Positions 43,277 to 51,301 of a DNA stretch of 60,681 nt are shown here, piece by piece (the first letter of the stretch is position 1; every line of letters starts with the position of its first letter). The notes under the pieces are model-generated. The model had not been told where the DNA came from. It worked only from the letters and a program-made list of their open reading frames with translations, and made no database searches. Location of the stretch: positions 1 to 60,681 of the forward strand of contig JBDTRM010000038.1 in assembly GCA_039931675.1 (NCBI GenBank), in the 5' to 3' direction. Made by a program: the position numbers and the translations under genes. The stretch comes from JAEUTH01 sp039931675 (GTDB taxonomy: Bacteria; Bacteroidota; Bacteroidia; AKYH767-A; OLB10).

Positions 43277-44578
43277 ATGCAACCAACAACCATATTTTGG
43301 TTTAGGAGAGATTTACGTTTAGAAGACAATGCAGGCTTGTATCATGCCTTGCAGAGTGGATTGCCTGTGCAATGCATCTTTATTTTTGATACTGAGATTT
43401 TAGATAAATTGGAAGATCGTGATGATAAGCGATTGGTTTTTATCCATCGGGCGCTTGAAAAAATTAATGAGCAGTTAATGGAATCGGGCAGCACATTAAA
43501 AACTTATTATGGAAAACCGGAAGAGGTTTGGGAAAAAGTAATTGAAGATTTTGATGTAAAACATGTTTTTGCAAATAATGATTATGAACCATACTCAAGA
43601 GAGCGTGATGAAATGATTGCCGGTTTCTTCCAGTCAAAAAATATTTCGTTCGCAACGTATAAAGACCAGGTGATTTTTGAAAAGAGCGAAGTGGTAAAAG
43701 ATGATGGCTTGCCTTATACAGTTTTTACTCCTTATAAAAACAAGTACCGGTCATTGTTTAAACGAGCTTATTTTAAACCTTATCCTACAGAAAAAATTTT
43801 CAATTCCTTTCTGAAAACAAAACCAGATAAAATTAGATCACTAACCGAAATGAACTTTATTGATTCTGATATTCAATTTTCATCCATCGAAATTGAAGAT
43901 GATCTGATAAAACATTATGCTGAAAAACGTGATATCCCTTCTGTAAATGGAACATCGCGCATCAGCGTTCATTTACGTTTTGGTACAGTGAGCATCAGAA
44001 AATTATTTGCGCATGCCATTAACTTATCTGACCATTGGATAAATGAACTGATCTGGCGCGAGTTTTATATGATGATACTTTGGCATTTTCCTCACGTAGC
44101 TACAAGTGCGTTTAAACCGCAATATGAAAAAGTGAAGTGGCGCAATAATGAAAGTGAATTTGAAAACTGGTGCAATGGGCAAACTGGTTACCCGATAGTG
44201 GATGCAGGCATGCGCGAGTTAAACGCAACGGGCTTTATGCACAATCGTGTTCGCATGATAGTGGCAAGCTTTCTTACCAAGCATTTGTTAATAGATTGGC
44301 GTTGGGGCGAAGCTTATTTTGCCAAAAAACTTTTAGATTTTGAACTCTCTTCAAATAATGGCGGCTGGCAATGGGCAGCAGGAAGCGGTTGCGATGCGGC
44401 ACCATACTTTCGTATTTTCAATCCGGCAGAGCAAACCAAAAAATTTGATCCACAATATTTATATATCAAGAAATGGGTACCTGAGTTTCAGGATCTCTCT
44501 TACCCTGCGCCAATTGTGGAGCATAAGTTCGCGCGCGACCGGTGTTTGAAGGCTTACAGCGATGCGTTGAAAGGTTGA
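43277..44578 (+). CDS. phrB: Deoxyribodipyrimidine photolyase (class I)
   Basis: FAD-dependent photolyase of 433 residues that repairs UV-induced pyrimidine dimers using light. The antenna-cofactor domain begins TTIFWFRRDLRLEDNAGLYH. The FAD-binding region has the usual NELIWREFY, VDAGMRELNATGFMHNR and NGGWQWAAGSGCDAAPYFR segments, followed by FNPAEQTKKFDP. These match class I CPD photolyases rather than plant-type cryptochromes. The pairing with the TIGR01777 gene suggests a light-related operon. Confidence 0.95.
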   Translation: MQPTTIFWFRRDLRLEDNAGLYHALQSGLPVQCIFIFDTEILDKLEDRDDKRLVFIHRALEKINEQLMESGSTLKTYYGKPEEVWEKVIEDFDVKHVFANNDYEPYSRERDEMIAGFFQSKNISFATYKDQVIFEKSEVVKDDGLPYTVFTPYKNKYRSLFKRAYFKPYPTEKIFNSFLKTKPDKIRSLTEMNFIDSDIQFSSIEIEDDLIKHYAEKRDIPSVNGTSRISVHLRFGTVSIRKLFAHAINLSDHWINELIWREFYMMILWHFPHVATSAFKPQYEKVKWRNNESEFENWCNGQTGYPIVDAGMRELNATGFMHNRVRMIVASFLTKHLLIDWRWGEAYFAKKLLDFELSSNNGGWQWAAGSGCDAAPYFRIFNPAEQTKKFDPQYLYIKKWVPEFQDLSYPAPIVEHKFARDRCLKAYSDALKG

Positions 44579-44599
44579 GAATATTTTGTTAATAAACCA

Positions 44600-44634
44600 T
44601 TTGCTACAATCAATCAGATTTATTTTTACATTTG
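44600..44634 (+). promoter_or_regulatory. Candidate promoter of rimP-nusA-infB
   Basis: TTTG (44600-44603) lies 23 bases before a perfect -7 motif, TACATTTG (44627-44634). Transcription would start near 44641. That leaves a leader of about 48 bases that contains the hairpin at 44657-44671. Confidence 0.6.
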
Positions 44635-44656
44635 CACCAGATTTAGGAAAGAAGGA

Positions 44657-44677
44657 GGGGACATAGTCCCCTTTTTT
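44657..44677 (+). terminator. Leader terminator/attenuator before rimP
   Basis: GGGGAC pairs with GTCCCC around the loop ATA (44657-44671), followed by six T residues (44672-44677). The rimP ATG is at 44689, just 11 bases further. The photolyase stop codon is 79 bases upstream, beyond the promoter. Position and shape fit an attenuator in the operon leader. Confidence 0.7.
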
Positions 44678-44688
44678 ATTGTTTTAAG

Positions 44689-45144
44689 ATGATTGATAAG
44701 AATTATATTTCAGATTTAATAAACCGAAAATTGGCAGGTACGGATTGCTTTCTTGTAGAAGTAAAATACTCCCCTTCGCGCATAGCAGTGTTTATTGACA
44801 AACCCACAGGAATAACCATTGGCGAATGCAGTGATTTACATCGTTTCATGTACAATGATCTTGATGGTAAAGATATTCTTGAAACGCATGAGTTAGAAGT
44901 TTCATCGCCAGGCATGAGCGAACCGCTGAGAGTTTACGGTCAGTACCTGCGAAGGATAGGAAGGGAAATACAGGTTATAGATCAAACCGGTGTGGTTCAT
45001 AAAGGAATTCTCAATTCGGCAGATAACAATGACTTTGTGCTTTCCACAACAAAAATTATTAAAGAAGGCAAAAAGAAAATGGAACAGAAAGAGATAAGAA
45101 CTTTCAATTATGATGGAGTTAAAGAAGTGAAGTTGGTTTTTTAA
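44689..45144 (+). CDS. rimP: Ribosome maturation factor RimP
   Basis: RimP of 151 residues, needed for maturation of the 30S subunit. The N-terminal alpha/beta domain (about 1-80) contains FLVEVKYSPSRIAVFIDKP and LETHELEVSSPGMSEPL. The SH3-like C-terminal domain contains DQTGVVHKGILNSADNNDF. It is the first gene of the rimP-nusA-infB operon, conserved across bacteria. A hairpin with a U-run precedes it. Confidence 0.95.
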   Translation: MIDKNYISDLINRKLAGTDCFLVEVKYSPSRIAVFIDKPTGITIGECSDLHRFMYNDLDGKDILETHELEVSSPGMSEPLRVYGQYLRRIGREIQVIDQTGVVHKGILNSADNNDFVLSTTKIIKEGKKKMEQKEIRTFNYDGVKEVKLVF

Positions 45145-45145
45145 A

Positions 45146-45255
45146 AAGGTTGAAGGATTGAGTTTTGAATGATTGAATAAATATAAAATAACAAGAAATG
45201 CTAAAAGCTAAAGGCCAAAAGCTAATAGCCCAACAGCTAAAAAAGTAAAAACAAA
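45146..45255 (+). repeat. Word-repeat spacer before nusA
   Basis: The spacer between rimP and nusA iterates two words. First comes GGATTGAGTTTTGAATGATT, resembling the ABC operon spacer at 20668. Then AAAGCTAAAGGCCAAAAGCT and AATAGCCCAACAGCT follow, ending shortly before the nusA ATG at 45261. Confidence 0.65.
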
Positions 45256-45260
45256 AAACA

Positions 45261-46511
45261 ATGGATCACCATGTATTAACCGAAGCATTTTCGGAGTTCA
45301 AAGAGTTTAAGAATATTGATCGTGCAACGATGATGAATATTCTAAAAGATGTTTTCCAGGGAATCATAAAAAAGAAATATGGAGATGATGCTAATTTCGA
45401 CATTATCGTAAATCCTGATAAGGGAGACCTTGAAATCTGGCAAAACAGGCAGATTGTTGATGATGAATTTGCCGAAGATAGTTTTGAATATGAAGAAAGC
45501 AAGCACATCAGCCTAAGCGAGGCGCGTAAGATTGAGCCTGATTTTGAAATAGGCGAAGATGTAACTACAGAGGTAAAATTGGGAGATTTCGGAAGAAGGT
45601 CAGTGCTTAATGCCCGGCAGAATCTGAAGTCTCGCATCATGGATTTGGAGAAGGAAGCCATTTATCAGAAATATAAAGACAGGGTTGGAGATATTGTAAC
45701 AGCCGAGGTTTACCAGGTTTGGAAAAAAGAATTGCTTCTTAAAGATGATGAAGGCAATGAATTATTGCTTCCTAAAAGCGAGCAGATTCCATCAGACTTT
45801 TTCAAAAAAGGGGACACAGTTCGTGGTGTTATTCTTCGTGTTGAAATGATGGGAGGCAATCCGCGCATCATTATGTCGCGTAATGCTCCCGAGTTTTTAG
45901 AACGCTTGTTCGAATTAGAAGTGCCTGAGATTTTTGACGGCCTTATCACCATAAAGAAAATAGTTCGTGAGCCGGGCGAAAGAGCAAAAGTTGCTGTTGA
46001 ATCTTACGATGATCGCATTGATCCTGTGGGTGCATGTGTGGGTATGAAAGGATCACGTATTCATGGAATAGTTCGCGAGCTGCGAAATGAAAACATTGAT
46101 GTTATCAATTACACGAATAACGTCCAATTGTTTATCAGCAGGGCTATCAGTCCTGCTAAAGTTTCATCAATTAAATTAGATGAGGAAACCAAGCGGGCTT
46201 CGGTGTTCATGCGACCCGACCAGGTTTCGCTTGCTATTGGCAAAGGCGGCTACAACATCCGGCTTGCAGGAAAACTTACCGGATATGAAATTGATGTATA
46301 TCGCGATAGTGAAGAAGAAGATGAGGATGTGGATCTTGAAGAATTCGGAGATGAAATTGATAGCTGGATTATTGACGAGCTTAAAAAGATTGGTTGTGAT
46401 ACCGCTAAAAGCGTGTTGATGTTAGGTGTGGAAGATTTAGTAAAGCGTACCGATCTTGAAGAGGAAACGATAAAAGAAGTAGTGCGTATTTTAAGATCAG
46501 AGTTTGAATAA
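45261..46511 (+). CDS. nusA: Transcription factor NusA
   Basis: NusA of 416 residues, an RNA polymerase-associated factor for pausing, termination and antitermination. The N-terminal domain (about 1-125) contacts polymerase. An S1 domain (about 130-200) and two KH domains (about 225-350, with PVGACVGMKGSRI and RPDQVSLAIGKGGYNIRLAG) bind RNA. A short C-terminal acidic and helix-hairpin-helix part follows (EEDEDVDLEEFGDE to the end). It lies between rimP and infB, as in most bacteria. Confidence 0.96.
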   Translation: MDHHVLTEAFSEFKEFKNIDRATMMNILKDVFQGIIKKKYGDDANFDIIVNPDKGDLEIWQNRQIVDDEFAEDSFEYEESKHISLSEARKIEPDFEIGEDVTTEVKLGDFGRRSVLNARQNLKSRIMDLEKEAIYQKYKDRVGDIVTAEVYQVWKKELLLKDDEGNELLLPKSEQIPSDFFKKGDTVRGVILRVEMMGGNPRIIMSRNAPEFLERLFELEVPEIFDGLITIKKIVREPGERAKVAVESYDDRIDPVGACVGMKGSRIHGIVRELRNENIDVINYTNNVQLFISRAISPAKVSSIKLDEETKRASVFMRPDQVSLAIGKGGYNIRLAGKLTGYEIDVYRDSEEEDEDVDLEEFGDEIDSWIIDELKKIGCDTAKSVLMLGVEDLVKRTDLEEETIKEVVRILRSEFE

Positions 46512-46855
46512 TCGGTTTGAAGCTGTAGAAACGCATTGTATGGGTCTCATGGGCATGTCTAAAGTTTAAAAAAATTCTCACGGAGGCACAGAGAAACACG
46601 GAGCAATCACTTTCGGAAAATTCCTTCAACTTTCCGAAAGTTTACTCAGATTTAGTTTAAGGTTCGGAGTTCAAAGTTTAAAAAAATCGCACGGAGGCAC
46701 GGAGAAGCGCAGAGAAATTCAAATAGTTTGGTGTTGAACGAAACCCAATAAAATAAGTTTAAATAAAAATTATAGTCGGTTAATCGGCTAAAGAAAAAAT
46801 AAAAAATTACCATTCAGTACTTTATCTGAATTGATAAAGCTGCTGAAAATTGAAT
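46512..46855. repeat. Repeat-filled gap between nusA and infB
   Basis: A region of 344 bases without a gene. Two direct copies of a repeat that starts GTTTAAAAAAAT and continues CACGGAGGCAC lie at 46564-46603 and 46676-46713. Between them is an inverted form of the CTTTCGGAAAGTT hairpin (46610-46640, loop CCTTC, one arm change). No terminator is evident, so infB may still be read from upstream. Confidence 0.7.
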
Positions 46856-49800
46856 ATGACGGAAACAACAACATATCGCCTTAGTAAAGTTGCCAAAGAT
46901 CTCAACATAGGTCTTGATCACATCATAGAATCTCTGAATGCGAATGGGATTATAGTGGATAAAAATCCCAATACCAAGATCAACCAGGATATCTTTGATC
47001 TGTTGCAAAAAGAATTTCAACAGGATAAGGCTGTAAAAGAAGTAGCCGAGATTCAGGCTTCACATAAGGTAAAACGTGATGTTATCATTGACATCAAATC
47101 AAAGGACGAAACAGTAGCTGTAAAAGAAGAAGCCGAAGAGGAAGATATACGCGATACGTTAGATAAGCTGAAAAAGGAAGCATCTGAAAAAAGCAAAGCA
47201 GCGAAACATAAAAAAGAAGAAACACCTGTTCCTGTTACTGTTGCAGAGCCTGAGAAAGAACCGGTGATTGAAACTCCGGTGGCCAGAACCGAAGTTATAA
47301 CAAATGAAGCACCTGAAATAGCAGAAGAGGAAAAATCTATAGAAGAAGAAGAAGAAGATAAATCAAATACGGTTGAATTATACCGCTCAAAGTCTGAAAA
47401 GATAAAAGGGCCAAAGATTTTAGGTAAAGTTGAGATTGAACCCGAAGAAAAACCGGGTAAAGGCAAGAAGAAAAAATCAGCTAAGGAAAAAGAAGCTGAA
47501 AAACAGCGTGAAGATTTAGAAAAATCTAAATCCAAATCAAAAAAGAAAAAGGAAATAGTTGATGAGTCTGTTCCTGTTGCTGAGCCTGAACCTGTAACTC
47601 CAGTAACGCCTGTTGCCGAAGGAATAATTCCTGAAATAGAAGCTGAAGAAGATAAGATTGATGAGCCTGAATTTCATCGTGTAAAGACAGATAAACTTAC
47701 AGGTCCTAATGTGATCGGAAAAATTAATCTCCCGGTTGAGCCTTCAAAGCGCAAGCCTGTAGCAAGTTCAAACCAGGCAGACGAAGCAAGAAAGAAAAAA
47801 CGCAAGCGCACTGACAAGCGGATGACCTCTTCGTCAAATCCGTTTCAGCGTTCGCGCGATAATAATAATCGTCCGGGTGGTGGACCGGGCGCTGGTGCGG
47901 GTCCTGGTGCCGGTGGCACAGGTGCTCCTTCAAAAGATAACAAGCCACGTGAAAGAGAAAAGCGTCCCATTGTACCTGCAACTCCGCGTGTAGAGCCAAC
48001 TGACAAAGAAATTCAGGATCAGATCAAGGCCACGCTTCAGCGGTTGAACAGCGGAGGCAAGTCACGCGGTAGCAAGATGCGCAGGGAAAAAAGACAACAG
48101 CATCATCAGAGTACTGAAGATGCGATAATGCAGGAAGCATCAATCAAAAAAATTAAAGTAACAGAATTTGTTACGGCTAATGAACTATCAAAACTGCTTG
48201 GCGTTAATGTAACGCAGATCATCAGCACCTGCATGAGCCTCGGCATGTTTGTATCCATCAATCAGCGCCTCGATGCCGAAACACTCACGCTTGTGGCCGA
48301 AGAATTTGGTTATGAAGTTGAATTTGTTTCGGCCGAAGTACAGGAAGCTATTAATGACACTCCCGATAATCCTGAGGATTTATTGCCGCGTCCGCCTATT
48401 GTAACCGTAATGGGTCACGTAGATCATGGCAAGACTTCATTGCTCGATTATGTTCGTCAAACCAATGTGATTGCTGGCGAGGCAGGCGGCATTACGCAGC
48501 ATATAGGCGCTTATGAAGTGGAATTGACGGACGGACGTAAAATTACTTTTCTTGATACCCCCGGTCACGAAGCATTTACTGCCATGCGTGCCCGTGGTGC
48601 AAAGGTTACTGATGTTGCAATTATTGTAATTGCTGCCGATGACAGTGTGATGCCTCAAACTATTGAAGCTATTAATCATGCGCAGGCTGCCGGTGTTCCC
48701 ATTGTTTTTGCTTTCAATAAAATTGATAAGCAAGAGGCTGCACCTGATCGTCTTCGCGAGCAACTGAGCAAAATGAATATTTTGGTTGAAGAGTGGGGTG
48801 GTAAATATCAAACCCAGGAAATCTCGGCCAAGAAGGGAACCAACATTGACAAACTTTTAGAAAAGGTATTGCTCGAAGCTGAGATGCTGGATTTGAAAGC
48901 CAATCCTGATCGCAATGCGAAAGGAACTGTTATAGAAGCAACATTAGATAAGGGACGAGGTTATGTAACCACCATGCTGGTTCAAACCGGGTCAATAGAA
49001 GTAGGAGATATTGTATTAGCCGGCTGCCACAGCGGAAGAGTGAAAGCGATGTTTAATGAGCGCGGCACCAAGATGCAGAGTGGCGGCCCGTCAAGCCCTG
49101 TAATGATATTGGGATTGAGCGGTGCGCCACAGGCAGGCGACCAGTTTAACGTGATGGATGATGAACGCGAGGCGCGCGAAATTGCTAACAAGCGATTGCA
49201 GTTGCAGCGCGAGCAGGGTCTCCGTACTCATAAGCATATTACGCTTGATGAAATAGGAAGGCGTCTTGCTATCGGTAACTTCAAAGAACTGAATGTGATT
49301 GTTAAAGGTGATGTGGATGGTTCGGTGGAAGCATTGGCTGATTCATTGCTTAAATTAAGCACTGAAGAAATACAGGTTAATGTGATACATAAATCAGTGG
49401 GCCAGATATCAGAATCGGATGTATTGCTTGCCTCGGCATCAAATGCAATCATTATCGGCTTCCAGGTGCGGCCTTCGTTGAATGCACGCAAGCTAGCTGA
49501 AAATGAACAGATAGATATTCGCTTATACTCTGTTATTTACAATGCCATTGAAGAAATTAAATCGGCTATGGAAGGCATGTTAGCGCCTGAGTTTGAAGAG
49601 AAAATAGTTTGCAACATCGAAATACGCGAAACATTTAAGATACCGAAAGTGGGAACCATTGCAGGTTGCATGGTATTGGATGGAAAAATTACCCGCAATA
49701 CTAAGGTGAGAGTAGTAAGAGATGGCATAGTAGTTTTCAGCGGTGAATTAGCTTCGCTCAAGCGATTTAAGGATGATGTGAAAGAAGTAACTTCAGGTTA

Positions 49801-49897
49801 CGAATGCGGATTAAACATTTCAGGCTTTAATGATATACAGGTAAGTGATATTGTTGAAGGTTACGAGCAGGTAGCTGTTAAGAGAACGCTGGCGTAA
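46856..49897 (+). CDS. infB: Translation initiation factor IF-2
   Basis: IF-2 of 1013 residues from the ATG at 46856. A TTG two codons upstream is less likely. An IF2_N-like helical segment (about 1-60) is followed by a long low-complexity region rich in Glu, Lys, Pro, Gly (about 80-390) with acidic runs and a Gly-rich patch (PGGGPGAGAGPGAGG). A second IF2_N segment precedes the GTPase domain. G1 is GHVDHGKT (about 520-527), G3 is DTPGHEAF and G4 is NKID. Two beta-barrel domains and the fMet-tRNA-binding C-terminus follow. The N-terminal extension is typical for Bacteroidota. Confidence 0.97.
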   Translation: MTETTTYRLSKVAKDLNIGLDHIIESLNANGIIVDKNPNTKINQDIFDLLQKEFQQDKAVKEVAEIQASHKVKRDVIIDIKSKDETVAVKEEAEEEDIRDTLDKLKKEASEKSKAAKHKKEETPVPVTVAEPEKEPVIETPVARTEVITNEAPEIAEEEKSIEEEEEDKSNTVELYRSKSEKIKGPKILGKVEIEPEEKPGKGKKKKSAKEKEAEKQREDLEKSKSKSKKKKEIVDESVPVAEPEPVTPVTPVAEGIIPEIEAEEDKIDEPEFHRVKTDKLTGPNVIGKINLPVEPSKRKPVASSNQADEARKKKRKRTDKRMTSSSNPFQRSRDNNNRPGGGPGAGAGPGAGGTGAPSKDNKPREREKRPIVPATPRVEPTDKEIQDQIKATLQRLNSGGKSRGSKMRREKRQQHHQSTEDAIMQEASIKKIKVTEFVTANELSKLLGVNVTQIISTCMSLGMFVSINQRLDAETLTLVAEEFGYEVEFVSAEVQEAINDTPDNPEDLLPRPPIVTVMGHVDHGKTSLLDYVRQTNVIAGEAGGITQHIGAYEVELTDGRKITFLDTPGHEAFTAMRARGAKVTDVAIIVIAADDSVMPQTIEAINHAQAAGVPIVFAFNKIDKQEAAPDRLREQLSKMNILVEEWGGKYQTQEISAKKGTNIDKLLEKVLLEAEMLDLKANPDRNAKGTVIEATLDKGRGYVTTMLVQTGSIEVGDIVLAGCHSGRVKAMFNERGTKMQSGGPSSPVMILGLSGAPQAGDQFNVMDDEREAREIANKRLQLQREQGLRTHKHITLDEIGRRLAIGNFKELNVIVKGDVDGSVEALADSLLKLSTEEIQVNVIHKSVGQISESDVLLASASNAIIIGFQVRPSLNARKLAENEQIDIRLYSVIYNAIEEIKSAMEGMLAPEFEEKIVCNIEIRETFKIPKVGTIAGCMVLDGKITRNTKVRVVRDGIVVFSGELASLKRFKDDVKEVTSGYECGLNISGFNDIQVSDIVEGYEQVAVKRTLA

Positions 49898-49919
49898 AGA
49901 TGGAATGGTGAAATGGCTG

Positions 49920-49988
49920 TGGTTAGTGTTTTTTTTTCACCAACCACTGAAAGCACAGTCAAATGGTTGGAGAAAAAAACACCAACCA
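49920..49988. repeat. Pair of REP-like hairpins (T9 and A7 loops)
   Basis: TGGTTAGTG-T9-CACCAACCA (49920-49946) and TGGTTGGAG-A7-CACCAACCA (49964-49988), each with one stem mismatch, lie between the ends of the convergent genes infB and the AlbA-domain gene. The opposite loops mark opposite orientations, as in the REP pairs at the RAYT locus. Confidence 0.8.
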
Positions 49989-50010
49989 TGAGCACAAGAG
50001 TTTCAATAAC

Positions 50011-51222
50011 TCAAAAACTTTTCCATTTTTGGCTGATTGGAATGGTTACTTTAATACCTGTGCCAAGCGATAAATCAAATACTGGTTCGGGATTGTTATT
50101 TTCTTTAAGATACTTTTTTGCAGTATTAATACCGAAATTAAATTTATTGATGTAACCCAAAGTTTTTAAAGCCTCTGCAAGCTCAATATTCCTATAATCG
50201 CTTGCATCAGGAAAATTATTTGCATTAACCAGCCCAAATAAAAATCCGGGATTTTTTATTTCTATTCTGTCAGCAAAATCATAAATATAAATTGGAGCAT
50301 TCGACAATTCATAACTGCGGTGAATGATAGCATTTAATATCAGCTCGCGTACCGACCAGAACGGATAATTATAAATTATTTCCTCCCGGATGTTGTTTGG
50401 CTTTTGTATCAGGCTTTTCTTTATAATATTTGTCTCAATAAATTCATTAATATTTAAGAGGTCCAAACAAAGACATTTCTTAAATACTTTTTCAAATTCA
50501 ATTCCGGGAATAATTTCTGTGCCCGGAATTTTTACGTATTGAATATAAGCTCCGGGTATAAAATAGGTAGGCTTTTCAGCAAACATTAAAACACCTGCAT
50601 TAGTAGGGCAATCGTGCACCAAATCATAAAACCTGAGGGATGCTAATTGTTGTTTTATATCCCGTTGGTTTTCTTCTAAAGTTTCTGCATCTATTGCCTT
50701 TGGCAAATAAAATGTTTTGAATAAATCTACATTCAAATCTGTTATCGAAGAACCGAAACAAGGCATGGTATCAAATGTTTTAGCCATTGAACTTCTTCTC
50801 TCTGTCAACATTCTTTCTTCTTCCTGGGTCGCTTTCGATTTTCTTGGTCCGATGCGAATCCAGCATCTTCCATCATAACGAACAGGCGGGTATGATGATG
50901 GTTTAACTTCTACAACCACCACATCTCCACCATCTATTTTATAAACAGGGCTAACAATTATTGATGGCTGAGGTAGTACATTTCCATTTGATTTTATACC
51001 GCCAATTTTTTGTAATTCATCATCTCCTATGGTCATGCCGTTTACTTTTCCGTCATCATTTACACCAAGTAAAATAAAGCCTGATTTTTTATGATTCGGA
51101 AAGTCATTTGAAAATGCACAAGTAGCAGGTCCTAATTTTTCTTCTCTAAAAGAAATAGTCCGCTCTATCCTGTCAGATTCCAAATCAGACATCATTTCTT
51201 TAACTTCAGCTATTGTAAGCAT
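50011..51222 (-). CDS. AlbA/Schlafen-type DNA-binding protein with ATPase-like C-terminus
   Basis: Protein of 403 residues. The N-terminal AlbA_2 (Schlafen AlbA) domain (about 1-140) has ERTISFREEKLG, then KKSGFILLGVNDDGKVNGMT and PVRYDGRCWIRIGPRKS. The C-terminal part (about 285-403) has the GHKL/RecG-like pattern WSVRELILNAIIHRSYE, then YDFADRIEIKNPG. Such proteins are called transcriptional regulators or RecG-like ATP-binding proteins. Relatives occur in phage-defence and stress contexts, but nothing here proves such a role. It is convergent with infB and flanked by REP-like hairpins. Confidence 0.87.
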   Translation of the reverse strand: MLTIAEVKEMMSDLESDRIERTISFREEKLGPATCAFSNDFPNHKKSGFILLGVNDDGKVNGMTIGDDELQKIGGIKSNGNVLPQPSIIVSPVYKIDGGDVVVVEVKPSSYPPVRYDGRCWIRIGPRKSKATQEEERMLTERRSSMAKTFDTMPCFGSSITDLNVDLFKTFYLPKAIDAETLEENQRDIKQQLASLRFYDLVHDCPTNAGVLMFAEKPTYFIPGAYIQYVKIPGTEIIPGIEFEKVFKKCLCLDLLNINEFIETNIIKKSLIQKPNNIREEIIYNYPFWSVRELILNAIIHRSYELSNAPIYIYDFADRIEIKNPGFLFGLVNANNFPDASDYRNIELAEALKTLGYINKFNFGINTAKKYLKENNNPEPVFDLSLGTGIKVTIPISQKWKSF

Positions 51223-51301
51223 CTTTTTTTTCTATACCGTTTTAAAACTTATACCTGTAATCTTCGTATACCTGCCATGAATTTGTTCAATATAGCAGTT
51301 T

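Noticed and set aside
47053..47535. Serine-rich open frame of 160 codons opposite infB
   Set aside because: It is the antisense of the Glu/Lys-rich region of IF-2; such shadows are expected there.
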